64,000 nt of DNA from Alistipes sp. (GCA_017547175.1 JAFYQI010000008.1:372001-436000); one strand, 5' to 3'. Positions 41,875-51,474 are shown, counted from the first letter of the stretch. Program-made: numbers and translations. Notes: generated by a model from the letters alone, not told the origin.

Positions 41875-44226
41875 TTACTCAGCCAGCGGGTCGAACGTAC
41901 CCTGACCGCCGTTGTAATCCTCCCAACCAATGGTCTGGAGCAACGACTGGTTCTTGTTCTGAGCGTTCTGGTTCAGACCCAGGAAGTAGTAGCGAGGCAG
42001 GTAGGTGATATGCATGCCGTCGACCGTCTTATCGGCGTTCAGGGCATCACCACGCTTCATCTTAGCCTGCAGGAAGGGCTCGTAGAAATTCGTTGCGAGC
42101 TTCACAAGAGCATTATCCAGGTTACCGTTCTTCAGGTTCTGCTTGTTGAGCTGAACGCGGAAGCCCGTACGCCACGACTTGAAGTCAGCCCAGGTCTTCT
42201 CCTTGGTCCATGCGGTCCACGTACCCTCACCATCCTCGGTAGCAGCCGGGGTGTAGGTACCGTGCTCGAATACATACTTAGCAATCGGGTCGGGCATGTT
42301 ATCCCACTGACCGTTCGGCCAATCCTTGCCACCAACACCCTCGTTGATGGTCGACTTAACAGCCCACTCGATGTTCTCACGACGCTTACCGTTGAAGGGA
42401 ACATAACCGATCAGCTCGCAGGTGTTACCACCCCAACCCGACAGGGTCCACGATGCGGGAGCACCCTGAATCTTCGAGAAGTTTACACCACCATCGAAGA
42501 GCAGCCAACGACGCATATCGTCGAAACGCTTACCCTCGTAAGCCAGCTCGATCTGACGCTCGTAGAGCACCTGAGCAAGGCAGGTACCCTGATCCGACGA
42601 AGCAGCCTCAGTAATACCGTAGTTGTTATCCTCGATGTAACCGGCACGCTTGCGAATCTGCTTCACATAGTCAACAGCCGTAGCGTAATCCTTCGACATG
42701 GCAGCAACCTCAGCCAGGTTCAGCAGAACCTCAGCGTAGCGGATCTCCATGTACGACTGGTACGAGTAACGGAAACCCTGACCACCATCCGAAGCACCAA
42801 CGTGCTTGTAGAGGTACTTGTCACCCGTCGAACGCTTCGTCAAGTAGAGACCCTTAGCATTTGCCAGAAGGTTATCAGCACCATAGGTAGCCGACGAGGT
42901 GTGGTCACCAACCAGCGCAGGATCCAGATACCATACATAGTTCCAGAGCTCGTAAGCCGAACCTGCGAAGGGGTTCATGTTCGTACCGTCCGACATAGCC
43001 GAACCCTCGTGCGTCCACTCGATACCGGGGAAACCGAACGTGCGGTAGAAACGACCATCACGGTTCAGGAAGGGAGCGTTCTCATCATACTCGTTCGTCG
43101 ACACCTTCAGCTTCGTGTAGAACTGAGCACCGTAAGCATTCACACCACCATCACGCATCGGGAAGAGCTGCATCATCGTAGCCGACGGAATAACACCGCC
43201 ACCACCGAGCGTATTCGACGGGCGAATCTTTTGCTCCCAGGGGTTATTGCGGTGGTAGTCAGGCACACCACCCTCAACGATGTTGTTGAAACGAGCGATG
43301 AACAGACCCTCGGTATCCTCAGCACCCATCAGGTTGAACATGTTAGCCCAATCCTTGATCGTGTTACCGTTACCCTCGGGCTTGTAGAGTGTGTAACCTG
43401 CAGCATTGATCTTCTCCAGGTCGGCCTTCATCTCCGTGTAGCAAGCAGCGATACGATCCTGATCCTCAGCACGGTTGAAGAGCGGCGAGCACCACCAGGT
43501 CATTACGCGACCCTTCAGAGCCAACGCCGTAGCCATCGAAACGCGAGCATAGTTGTTACCCGAACGCCACTGACCGGCACCCGTAGCGGGCTCCAGCATC
43601 GTAGCAGCCGTGCGCAACTCATCGATAATGAACTCATAAACCTCCTTAGCGCTCGAACGCGGGGTTACCGACTCAGCCACGATGGGAGGGCAGTCCGTGA
43701 TGATGGGCACACCACCATACCACTTCCACAGCAGGAAGTAACGCCATGCGCGCAGTACGTGGAGCTGACCAACCAGCTCATCCTTCTCCTCACGCGAGAG
43801 CGAACCACCCTCGATACCGATGATGGCGTCGTTGATGTTACGAATCAAACCCCAAACGTTGTTCTGAACGTTCGAAGCATCAGCACCCTGGAAGTAATCA
43901 GGCTGCTCCTTGATACCCGAAACCGTGTTCAGCTCCTCGAGCGGGTTTACGAAGATACCGAAGCCCGAGAACTCCTCCGTACACTTCGACAGATCATCTG
44001 CGAAACCGGTCGAAGGATACTGCCAGTTGGGATTACCGTTGGGGTCGGGCAGGTTGTAGCGGTAGCAATCGCTTACACGAGCAAGACAGCCCGTATAATC
44101 GTTATAAATGCTGGGATCGGCCTGATCGTAGTTGATCTTCTCCTGCAGGAACTCGTCGCTGCACGACGTGAGACCTGCAAATGCCAGCAAGGCAAAGCCG
44201 ATCAATTTGATATTCATATTTTTCAT
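41875..44226 (-). CDS. SusD/RagB-family surface glycan-binding lipoprotein (left uptake operon)
   Basis: 783 residues, longer than the usual 500-650. Lipoprotein signal MKNMNIKLIGFALLAFAGLTSC, then the SusD core: NVWGLIRNINDAI near 127, QLHVLRAWRYFLLWKWYGGVPII near 148-170 (the TPR-like part) and late landmarks YMEIRYAEVLLNLAEVAA and YERQIELAYEGKRFDDMRRW. SusD is the lid over the SusC channel on the cell surface and binds the glycan. The last 150 residues (GFRVQLNKQNL, FYEPFLQAKMKRGDALNA) are shared with the paralogue at 54855. Third gene of the leftward operon, 12 bases after SusC. Confidence 0.94.
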   Translation of the reverse strand: MKNMNIKLIGFALLAFAGLTSCSDEFLQEKINYDQADPSIYNDYTGCLARVSDCYRYNLPDPNGNPNWQYPSTGFADDLSKCTEEFSGFGIFVNPLEELNTVSGIKEQPDYFQGADASNVQNNVWGLIRNINDAIIGIEGGSLSREEKDELVGQLHVLRAWRYFLLWKWYGGVPIITDCPPIVAESVTPRSSAKEVYEFIIDELRTAATMLEPATGAGQWRSGNNYARVSMATALALKGRVMTWWCSPLFNRAEDQDRIAACYTEMKADLEKINAAGYTLYKPEGNGNTIKDWANMFNLMGAEDTEGLFIARFNNIVEGGVPDYHRNNPWEQKIRPSNTLGGGGVIPSATMMQLFPMRDGGVNAYGAQFYTKLKVSTNEYDENAPFLNRDGRFYRTFGFPGIEWTHEGSAMSDGTNMNPFAGSAYELWNYVWYLDPALVGDHTSSATYGADNLLANAKGLYLTKRSTGDKYLYKHVGASDGGQGFRYSYQSYMEIRYAEVLLNLAEVAAMSKDYATAVDYVKQIRKRAGYIEDNNYGITEAASSDQGTCLAQVLYERQIELAYEGKRFDDMRRWLLFDGGVNFSKIQGAPASWTLSGWGGNTCELIGYVPFNGKRRENIEWAVKSTINEGVGGKDWPNGQWDNMPDPIAKYVFEHGTYTPAATEDGEGTWTAWTKEKTWADFKSWRTGFRVQLNKQNLKNGNLDNALVKLATNFYEPFLQAKMKRGDALNADKTVDGMHITYLPRYYFLGLNQNAQNKNQSLLQTIGWEDYNGGQGTFDPLAE

Positions 44227-44238
44227 TATCGTGTGCTA

Positions 44239-47200
44239 TTAGAAAGTTACATTAAGACCAATCGTGAACTTGCGCAGCGTGGGATACGAACCATACGAAC
44301 CCGACATCGGATCCATGAACTTCTCCGGATAGGGGTTGTAGAAGTCGCAAATGTTCTGACCCGTTACGTTTACGCGAACAGCCGAAATACCAATCGGCTT
44401 CAGCCACTTCTTCGGCAGCGAGTAAGCCAGCGTCAAGCGGTTCAGACGAACGCGCGTGCCGCTGATGCGCCAGAACGACGACGTAACGGCATTCACGCTC
44501 GAGTAAGCCAGGTTCGGGTAGTAACCCTCACGGTTCTGCTCAACAACTACGTTGCCCTCAGCGTCCGTGATGTCCTGATATACGAACATGTTGTCGGGAT
44601 TCCAGAACGAAGGCATGTTGGTGTACTCGAGGTTGCCCGAGGGCTTCAGAGCCATCGAAGGAACGAACGAGTAGCCACCCCACGAAGCCGAGATCTGAGC
44701 CGTCAGCGACAGACCCTTCCACTCAGCGTTCAGGTTAGCCGTCAGGCCGTAGGGGTTCGAACGGTTCGACAGGCGTACCTGGTCGTCGTCAGCATCCACC
44801 TTACCATCGGGCTGCTCTACGTAAGCACCCGTAGCCGAATCATAACCACGAACGTCCTTATAGATCAGCATACCCGGACGAACATCCTCCTTCGGCATAT
44901 CCATGTACGAAGTCAGGTTGTGCTGCTCGAAGTACTCCTCGATCTCCTGGAACGAGCGGAACATACCTACGCACTGCATACCCCAGGTACCGATGTCGGT
45001 ACGATCACCCTTCTGAACCTGACGATAAACAGCATCCGTAGCCCAGTCCATCAAGAGGACCTTGTTGTCCGAATAACCCGTGTTGATACCGATGCGGTAC
45101 TTGAAGTCCTTACCGATCTTGTCACGCCACGTAGCCGAGAACTCGATACCCCAGCTATCCATCTCAGCCATATTCTGATAAGCCGACTGGTTACCTACGG
45201 TACCCGGGATCGAAGCCTTGTAAGGCATGAGCATCTCGCGATCCATCTGCTTGTAACCCTCGATTACGAAACCGAGACGGTTGTTCAATACGTTCCAGTC
45301 GATACCGACGTTCATCTTGTACGACTTATCCCAGTGAGCATCGGGGTTAACACCCGTGTTGTTCTTGTTCATAGCCAGACGCGAACCTGCGGTCGAAGCG
45401 GGATCCTCACCAAAGATGGCACCCTTATCCTTATCCATACCGTAGAAACGCTGCCACTGCCAAGCGGTCGTATTGTCACGACCGGTCAGACCGAACGATG
45501 CGCGAATCTTCAGGAAGTCAACCCACTTCACGTTGTCAGCGAACCAGTTCTCCTGCGAGATTACCCAACCGGCCGATACCGAGGGGAAGGTACCCCAGTA
45601 GTTCTCGGGCGAGAACTTCGTCGAGGCATCCGAACGAACCAATACCTCGAGGAGGTACTTGTTGTCAAAAGCGTAGTTTACACGACCCAGGTACGAGAGC
45701 GAACCTGCCTCGTAACGCGTGAAGGTCGTCGTCATCTCCGAATCCGGACCTACCGAGTTCGACTGACCCGTACCGAATACATAGGGATCCGTTACCAGAC
45801 CATAGAGGTACTCCGACTCCGACTCCGAACGCTCGATGGCGAACATAGCGCCTACCGAGTGCTTACCGAAGTCACGAGCATAGTTCAGCTGGAAGTTAGC
45901 CTGGTAGTTGTCCGTGCGGGTCATCGTACGCGAGTACGAACCCGGCTGACCATCCGACGTACCGTTCGAAACGATCGAACCACGGTTCGAAACCGAATAG
46001 TTCGACTTATCCGACAACTCCTCAATCTGCTCAGCCGTCGTAGCATAGGTCGGCGTGTAGAGGTGCTCACCCGAACCGTAGCGGGTGTTCATCTTGTAAA
46101 GCGTGTAGTAGGTACCAATCTCGTTGGTCTTATCGGTCGAAACCGACTTCGAGTACGATACGCGAGCCGACAAACCCTGGAGGGGCTTCCACAGCGCACC
46201 GAAATCATAGTTCAGGTGAACACCTACGTTCATGTTCGACGACATGTTGCGCTTGTAGTCACCCAGATCCTGCAGCTCAGCGAAGTGGTACTCCTGATCC
46301 TGACCTACCTGATTGTTCGAAACACCATACGAAGCAACAGCGTAACCGTTTACATACTCGGGCATGTAACGCGGACGCATCATCAGCAGACGGTAGTCCT
46401 TCTCCGAGTTCGTACCACCTACCTTAATATAAGGAGTGTTCTTCTCACCGTAGTCACCCGACAGCTGCATACCGGCCGACAGACCCTTACCGATCTTCAC
46501 GTCGATACCGGCACGATACGACCAGCGGTTGTAGTCGAGCTTACCAAGGTTACCATCCTGATCGAAGTACGACAGACCGGCGAAGTAGTTAGCCTTCTCC
46601 GTAGCACCCGATACGTTCAGCGAATGCTGATGCGTAATAGCCGAACTCCAATATTTGTCGAGCAGATCGTAGTTCAGGCTCTTCATAGCAGCCAACTCAT
46701 CAGCCTGGAAGAGATCGAACTTCTTGTCAATATTGGTGTTGGTGGGGTCAGCAGCCGTAACTGCGTTCCACAACTTACCATACTGGTACGAATCCAACAT
46801 CTTGGGCTGCGAGAAGGTATCGGCGATACCCACCGTACCGCTATACGAAATCTGCGGCGTACCCAGCTTACCACGCTTCGTCGTAACGAGGATAACACCG
46901 TTAGCTGCACGCGAACCATAAACGGCAGCCGAAGCATCCTTCAGTACCGAGATGTTCTCGATCATCGAGGGGTCGATGTTGTTGAAAGCCTCTGCACCAA
47001 GGTTCTGATACGTGTTACCTACCTTCACGTCATTCGGGTAAATATAACCATCGATTACGTAGAGGGGCTGCTGTGCCGTAACACCTACAGCACCCAGGTC
47101 GTTCGCACCACGGATGTAGATCGAAGCAGCCTCACCCGGACGGCTTTCACCACCCGAAACCGAAACACCATTGATCAAACCCGACAGCGTCGAAGCCAGG

Positions 47201-47601
47201 TTACCCGACGAAAGGTCAGCGATGTCGTCCATCGGAACAGTCGAAACCGAACCGGTCAACGTAGCCTTCTTCTGCGAGCCGTAACCCACAACGACTACCT
47301 CCTCGATGTTCTGACGATCCTCCTTGAGGACGATCTTCGTCGTAGCCAGGTTGTCAACCTCCTCGGTTACATAACCGATGAACGAAACCTGAACCTGCGC
47401 CTTGGCAGGAACGGGCAGTACGAACTCACCGTCAACGCCCGTCGTGGTACCAATCGTGGTACCCTTAACGATTACCGTAGCACCGATCACGGGCTGACCC
47501 ATCTCATCAACTACGGTACCCTTATACTGTGTCTGTGCCGAAGCCGACAGCACGAAGAGTGCCATCACAAAACTCAGGCAAATACCCAATACTTTCTTCA
47601 T
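44239..47601 (-). CDS. SusC/RagA-family TonB-dependent outer-membrane transporter (left uptake operon)
   Basis: 1120 residues. Signal peptide (MKKVLGICLSFVMALFVLSASA), then a carboxypeptidase D-regulatory-like beta-sandwich (YKGTVVDEMGQPVIGATVIV), the TonB-box-like stretch EEVVVVGYGSQKK near 100, the plug domain with YGSRAANGVILVTTKRG near 227-243, and a 22-strand barrel to the C-terminal TIGLNVTF. It imports oligosaccharides using TonB energy with the SusD lid. Very similar to the transporter at 51475, with the N-terminal 250 and the last 100 residues nearly alike. Lies between the surface lipoprotein and SusD genes. Confidence 0.96.
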   Translation of the reverse strand: MKKVLGICLSFVMALFVLSASAQTQYKGTVVDEMGQPVIGATVIVKGTTIGTTTGVDGEFVLPVPAKAQVQVSFIGYVTEEVDNLATTKIVLKEDRQNIEEVVVVGYGSQKKATLTGSVSTVPMDDIADLSSGNLASTLSGLINGVSVSGGESRPGEAASIYIRGANDLGAVGVTAQQPLYVIDGYIYPNDVKVGNTYQNLGAEAFNNIDPSMIENISVLKDASAAVYGSRAANGVILVTTKRGKLGTPQISYSGTVGIADTFSQPKMLDSYQYGKLWNAVTAADPTNTNIDKKFDLFQADELAAMKSLNYDLLDKYWSSAITHQHSLNVSGATEKANYFAGLSYFDQDGNLGKLDYNRWSYRAGIDVKIGKGLSAGMQLSGDYGEKNTPYIKVGGTNSEKDYRLLMMRPRYMPEYVNGYAVASYGVSNNQVGQDQEYHFAELQDLGDYKRNMSSNMNVGVHLNYDFGALWKPLQGLSARVSYSKSVSTDKTNEIGTYYTLYKMNTRYGSGEHLYTPTYATTAEQIEELSDKSNYSVSNRGSIVSNGTSDGQPGSYSRTMTRTDNYQANFQLNYARDFGKHSVGAMFAIERSESESEYLYGLVTDPYVFGTGQSNSVGPDSEMTTTFTRYEAGSLSYLGRVNYAFDNKYLLEVLVRSDASTKFSPENYWGTFPSVSAGWVISQENWFADNVKWVDFLKIRASFGLTGRDNTTAWQWQRFYGMDKDKGAIFGEDPASTAGSRLAMNKNNTGVNPDAHWDKSYKMNVGIDWNVLNNRLGFVIEGYKQMDREMLMPYKASIPGTVGNQSAYQNMAEMDSWGIEFSATWRDKIGKDFKYRIGINTGYSDNKVLLMDWATDAVYRQVQKGDRTDIGTWGMQCVGMFRSFQEIEEYFEQHNLTSYMDMPKEDVRPGMLIYKDVRGYDSATGAYVEQPDGKVDADDDQVRLSNRSNPYGLTANLNAEWKGLSLTAQISASWGGYSFVPSMALKPSGNLEYTNMPSFWNPDNMFVYQDITDAEGNVVVEQNREGYYPNLAYSSVNAVTSSFWRISGTRVRLNRLTLAYSLPKKWLKPIGISAVRVNVTGQNICDFYNPYPEKFMDPMSGSYGSYPTLRKFTIGLNVTF

Positions 47602-47633
47602 AATTGTATCTTTTCTTTTGTGTTAGCACTCCG

Positions 47634-49157
47634 TTAGTTCAACCAGCGGGGGTCACCAATCGTCGACGAGATCGTACCCGTAGCCGTGAAGTTTACACCA
47701 CCGTTCGGCTGCGTGAGGTCGAGCACCTTGAAGATGTTCTCATCCGTGAAGCCCATGTTCTCCTCCGTAGCGATCTCCTGCTTATCGGTGCTATCAACCG
47801 AGTTGAATACACCCCAAATCGTGTTGTTCTTCCATACGTAGGTACCACCACGCTTTACCTTCTGCAGGCGATAGCAATCCCAGAAGTTCGTGTTCTCGAA
47901 CGTGATCACATACTGCGTCTTATTGGCGATGTTGTTACCAAAGTCCTTACGCGGTACGCAACGTACGAGGGTCGAGTTCTTGATGTCGAAGCAACCGTTG
48001 TACGAGCCATAGAACTTCGAGATATCCTGGTTCGAGAATCGGATGAAGTAACCCGTATCCTTGAGCGTATCGCTCGGCCAAATGTTGTAGATAGTCGAAT
48101 TCAGGATCATCGTGTTGGCGATACCACCATACCACTTAGCGCTATCCGTGCCCAAGTAGCGACCCGTACCCGAGTGAGCGCAGATAATCGTCTTCCAAGC
48201 ATTATCCAGACGGTTGTTGAGCTGGATAATACAATCCGCAACACGGAACTCATTGATACCCCATGCGCAGTTGTCAATGTTGAAGAGCGAAACGGGAAGC
48301 TCACGTACCCAGCACGACTCGATGCGAATCGGTTTGTCGCAATAGTACGACTGAGCACCTGCCAGCGACTCATCGGGGTCGATCATCATCGAGATCAGAC
48401 CACGGTGACCTGCCTTCGAATCGGGATACATACCGGCGCAGTCAAAGTTCACGTTCTTAATCTTCAGACCTCTCGAGGGACGAAGCGTACCCTTCTCACC
48501 CAGCGTTACAACAGGACGGTTACCCTGCGTACCACGCAGACGAACGGGAATCGGACCGAAGTCAGCTGCCTGATCCAGCGTATAAGCTGCACCACGCTCG
48601 AGGTCGAATGCCCACTCGAAGTTGGGATCTGCAGCCATAGCTGCCTTGTACTCTGCAACATGCGAGGTCATCCACTCGGTAATGAACTGACCAATCTCCG
48701 AACCGGCGGGAATCGTAACACCACCGATCATCGTCGAGAAGGGAACCATCGTTGCCGTAGCTGCACCCTTGTTGTTGTACTTCTCGTTGCCGAGCGAGAG
48801 GATGCTCACCTCGTAGTTCGTATCCTCCGACAGGGGGAAGAGATACGAGCAACCATCCACCGTTACGTGGTCAACCACGATCTCGGGATTGTCAATGTCG
48901 TTTACGTTGAATACCGTGATCTCATAACCACCGGCACCCATCGAAACGGGCCACTGAACCTTTACCTGCTCATTACCACTGGCATCAGTGGCCAAGCTGA
49001 ACACGACTGCGTCTGCAGCGGGCGACTCAAGTTGAACGCCGCTTACACCTGACGTCCAAGCCTCATCCTCGACACCTTGTGCGCACGATACGGCAAACAT
49101 GGCCATCGCAGCACAGCAAATGCCTCCGAAGAGCTTTTTCAAAGTCATCTTTTTCAT
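47634..49157 (-). CDS. Surface beta-helix lipoprotein, DUF4957/DUF5123-like (left uptake operon)
   Basis: 507 residues. Lipoprotein signal ending MFAVSCAQG, a fibronectin III-like domain (about 40-130: VKVQWPVSMGAGGYEITVFN), a linker, then a right-handed beta-helix (GLKIKNVNFDCAGM, IANTMILNSTIYNIW, GCFDIKNSTLVRC). The C-terminal TGTISSTIGDPRWL is shared with the paralogue at 49873. Proteins of this kind accompany pectin-type SusC/D pairs and are thought to bind glycan at the surface; an enzymatic role has not been excluded. First gene of the leftward operon; its start codon lies inside the inverted repeat. Confidence 0.82.
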   Translation of the reverse strand: MKKMTLKKLFGGICCAAMAMFAVSCAQGVEDEAWTSGVSGVQLESPAADAVVFSLATDASGNEQVKVQWPVSMGAGGYEITVFNVNDIDNPEIVVDHVTVDGCSYLFPLSEDTNYEVSILSLGNEKYNNKGAATATMVPFSTMIGGVTIPAGSEIGQFITEWMTSHVAEYKAAMAADPNFEWAFDLERGAAYTLDQAADFGPIPVRLRGTQGNRPVVTLGEKGTLRPSRGLKIKNVNFDCAGMYPDSKAGHRGLISMMIDPDESLAGAQSYYCDKPIRIESCWVRELPVSLFNIDNCAWGINEFRVADCIIQLNNRLDNAWKTIICAHSGTGRYLGTDSAKWYGGIANTMILNSTIYNIWPSDTLKDTGYFIRFSNQDISKFYGSYNGCFDIKNSTLVRCVPRKDFGNNIANKTQYVITFENTNFWDCYRLQKVKRGGTYVWKNNTIWGVFNSVDSTDKQEIATEENMGFTDENIFKVLDLTQPNGGVNFTATGTISSTIGDPRWLN

Positions 49158-49253
49158 AGGCTGTTTTTAGTTTAAAAATTTGGTTTAATTGATTAAAAAT
49201 GGTTTGTCTCTTTTTTCGCTTGCCATTGCTATGCTCTTGTACTTAAAAAGAGA
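49141..49253. repeat. Left arm of inverted repeat flanking the divergent SusC/D operons
   Basis: 113 nt that match the reverse complement of 49775-49889 except for one substitution and a 2-nt length change in a T/A run. It covers the leader and first 17 bases of the left lipoprotein gene. Similarity continues at lower identity into the signal-peptide codons. Confidence 0.95.
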
Positions 49254-49387
49254 ACAATGGCAAATTCTCGGTTTGTAAATCGGTTGTCTGTCTCTGCTTT
49301 TATAGTTAGTTTTAAGTGTTTGGTTTTCTGTGCGTTTAAGCGTTTTCCGCTCTCGAAAGAGCAGAAAATCCCCTATGCTTTAGATTA

Positions 49388-49417
49388 CAAAGATATAAAA
49401 GTTTTTTTCATTCCAAA
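49388..49417 (-). promoter_or_regulatory. Leftward promoter inside the inverted-repeat segment
   Basis: Minus strand TTTG (49417-49414), 18-nt spacer, TATCTTTG (49395-49388). Start near 49381, giving a leader of about 224 bases for the left operon. If the segment inverted, the same promoter would lie at about 49611-49640, facing right. Confidence 0.7.
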
Positions 49418-49479
49418 AGATTTCGTAAAAAAAAATGCCGTACAAGGGTCTGTAGGCCATCTTTCTAACAATTCCAAAG

Positions 49480-49553
49480 AAAGAGCGTCTTAATTTTAAA
49501 AAAATTAAAAATATCACGTTTGATGGTAACGCTTTGTTACAAACACGCTCTTT
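49480..49553. repeat. Nested inverted repeat in the spacer
   Basis: AAAGAGCGT (49480-49488) and ACGCTCTTT (49545-49553) enclose a smaller GTAAC-gcttt-GTTAC hairpin (49526-49540), and an AGGCC/GGCCT pair lies outside them, followed by TTTTTT. It could act as a rightward terminator or structured RNA. Confidence 0.45.
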
Positions 49554-49774
49554 TAGAGGCCTTTTTTAATTGACAATCTCGCTACCGCCTTTTGTTTCAG
49601 CATGTAAAATCCACAAACTCGGTTACCGAATTGGTTACCGTTTCACCACGCTTTGAGCCGAATCGGTACACCCTGACAACACCTTTTAACCTTGACGCCG
49701 ATTTGTCAACCATTTTTGGCTGTTTTCTCGCCCTGTTTGTAAAGCAAAAGAGCCCTTTTGCGACACTTTGAATC

Positions 49775-49889
49775 TCTCTTTTTAAGTACAAAAGCATAGC
49801 AATGGCAAGCGAAAAAAGAGACAAACCATTTTTAATCAATTAAACCAAATTTTTAAACTAAAAAAACAGCCTATGAAAAAGATGACTTT
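49775..49889. repeat. Right arm of inverted repeat flanking the divergent SusC/D operons
   Basis: 115 nt, the inverted partner of 49141-49253. It includes the leader and first 17 bases of the right lipoprotein gene. Confidence 0.95.
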
Positions 49890-51432
49890 TAAAAAGTTCT
49901 TCGGAGGCATTTGCTGTGCTGCGATGATGGTATTCGCCGTTTCGTGTGCACAGGGTGTCGACGATGAGGTCTACAAGTCGACGGCTACGAACCAGCAGAT
50001 GGTTTCGCCTACGTTGACCGAGGCCAACTTCTCGACCGTCGTAAACGCCGACGGCTCGGAAAGCATCAAGGTCTCGTGGGACCTGATCAAGGGATGCGGT
50101 GGTTGCCAGTGCTACGTATGGATCGTGGACGACCCCGCCAATCCGGTAGAGATCGTCAACAAGGTAGTTGATGGTACGTCGTTCCTCTTCGAGAAACTGG
50201 AGGATACGGATTACAAGGTGAGCGTGTTGGCTCTTGGTAACAAGGCAAACAACAACACGGACGCTACGGCCGCTACGGAGGCCACCTACTCGACCAAGGT
50301 TCCTGCCATCCTTGTTCCCGCAGGCACCGAGCTCTCGTCGTTCATCGCCGAGAACCTCGACCTGGAGAAGGTTGGCGAGCAGGCCTTTGAGCTGGAGGCC
50401 GGTCAGAACTACGCCGTGACGGGCATCATCGATTTCAAGGACAAGCTGGTGACCTTCCGCGGTAACAAGGTGAATCGTCCGATCGTAACCTTCGAGGCTG
50501 GTCAGACGAGCGGTCTGATGACGGCCGGTGGTCTGAAGGTGAAGTTCATCAACTTCGACTGCACGAACATGGCATTTGACAAGTACGTTTATGGCTCGAG
50601 CAAGGAGACCAGTACCTACAACTACGCCTTCCTGAACATGGGCGATGGCACCTATCCCCAGCTGCTGAGCGCCACCAACAAGGGTTATGTATTGGCAGAC
50701 CCGATCATCTTCGAGCAGTGCAACTTCAAGAACCTGCCGAAGGCCTTCATCGGTTGCGGTTACAACGCTTGGTTGGTACAGGACTTCCGCATCACGGATT
50801 GCATTATCCAGATCAAGCACTGCAACCTGGACCACGACAACGCCAACTTCATCTCGTTCTACAAGAACTGCGGCGGTTACAATGGCGAGTTTGGTAAGGC
50901 TTGGACCGGTGCCGTTCAGAACGTAACGATCAAGAACTCGACGATCTACAACACCGAGACGATCAGCGGCACGAAGAAGGTGCGTTTTATGCGTTGGGCC
51001 AGTAAGAACGGTATCAAGGATATCATGGGTAGCCACACCGGTACCTTCACGATTCAGAACTGTACGCTCCGCAACGTATACCACCAGGGTGAGTTTGGTA
51101 ACAACATCGCTGAGGATGCGGCTTATGTAGTAACCTACGGTTCGACGATCTTCTACGACTGCGCTCGTGTACAGAAGCTTGCCAATGTCGGCAACAACAA
51201 GAGTCAGCTGAACCTCCCGTCGAAGAACGTGGGTTGGGTTGCAACGCCCAACAACGCTGAGGGTGGCGAGATGCTTTCGGGCAACGACAAGTCGAAGGTA
51301 AAGCTCACGGAGGAGGATCCCGGCTTTGGCGAGATGACCGAGCTCGATCTGACCGACAGCCAGTTTGGTGGCCAGAACTTCAAGCCGACCGGCACGGTAT
51401 CGTCGACGATCGGCGACCCGCGTTGGCTCTAA
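49873..51432 (+). CDS. Surface beta-helix lipoprotein, DUF4957/DUF5123-like (right uptake operon)
   Basis: 519 residues, paralogue of the product of 47634-49157. The signal (MKKMTFKKFFGGICCAAM to AVSCAQG) is almost the same; the middle has diverged strongly, so the two probably bind different glycans. Fibronectin III-like domain at about 45-125 (IKVSWDLIKGCGGCQCYVW), then a beta-helix (VKFINFDCTNMAF, NVTIKNSTIYN, TFTIQNCTLRNV) and the shared end TGTVSSTIGDPRWL. First gene of the rightward operon, 42 bases before SusC. No full consensus promoter was found for it in the present orientation of the spacer. Confidence 0.82.
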   Translation: MKKMTFKKFFGGICCAAMMVFAVSCAQGVDDEVYKSTATNQQMVSPTLTEANFSTVVNADGSESIKVSWDLIKGCGGCQCYVWIVDDPANPVEIVNKVVDGTSFLFEKLEDTDYKVSVLALGNKANNNTDATAATEATYSTKVPAILVPAGTELSSFIAENLDLEKVGEQAFELEAGQNYAVTGIIDFKDKLVTFRGNKVNRPIVTFEAGQTSGLMTAGGLKVKFINFDCTNMAFDKYVYGSSKETSTYNYAFLNMGDGTYPQLLSATNKGYVLADPIIFEQCNFKNLPKAFIGCGYNAWLVQDFRITDCIIQIKHCNLDHDNANFISFYKNCGGYNGEFGKAWTGAVQNVTIKNSTIYNTETISGTKKVRFMRWASKNGIKDIMGSHTGTFTIQNCTLRNVYHQGEFGNNIAEDAAYVVTYGSTIFYDCARVQKLANVGNNKSQLNLPSKNVGWVATPNNAEGGEMLSGNDKSKVKLTEEDPGFGEMTELDLTDSQFGGQNFKPTGTVSSTIGDPRWL

Positions 51433-51474
51433 AATAACGAAGTAAAGTATTAACCAAGTAATACATAGTTTAAT

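Larger units (their letters stand above)
49254..49774. other. 521-bp segment between inverted repeats: candidate invertible promoter region
   Basis: No convincing gene. It holds a full consensus promoter aimed left (49388-49417), a nested hairpin region (about 49455-49565) that ends in a T-run on the plus strand, and two direct copies of GGTTACCG 12 bases apart (49621-49628, 49633-49640). Scanning the plus strand by eye I find only one-mismatch -7 candidates (49516-49523 and 49711-49718), none with a good -33. Confidence 0.6.

Noticed and set aside
41848..47637. A 1929-codon open frame on the plus strand running opposite SusD and SusC
   Set aside because: It is the mirror of two clear genes. 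The biased codon use of the real genes leaves few stops on the other strand; the translation is rich in Arg, Thr and Val without domains or a signal.
49257..49493. A 78-codon plus-strand frame in the spacer between the operons
   Set aside because: AT-rich, poor codon use, no recognisable domain, and it crosses the leftward promoter. Kept as noncoding.
49597..49839. An 80-codon minus-strand frame in the spacer
   Set aside because: It crosses the boundary of the inverted-repeat arm and shows no family features.
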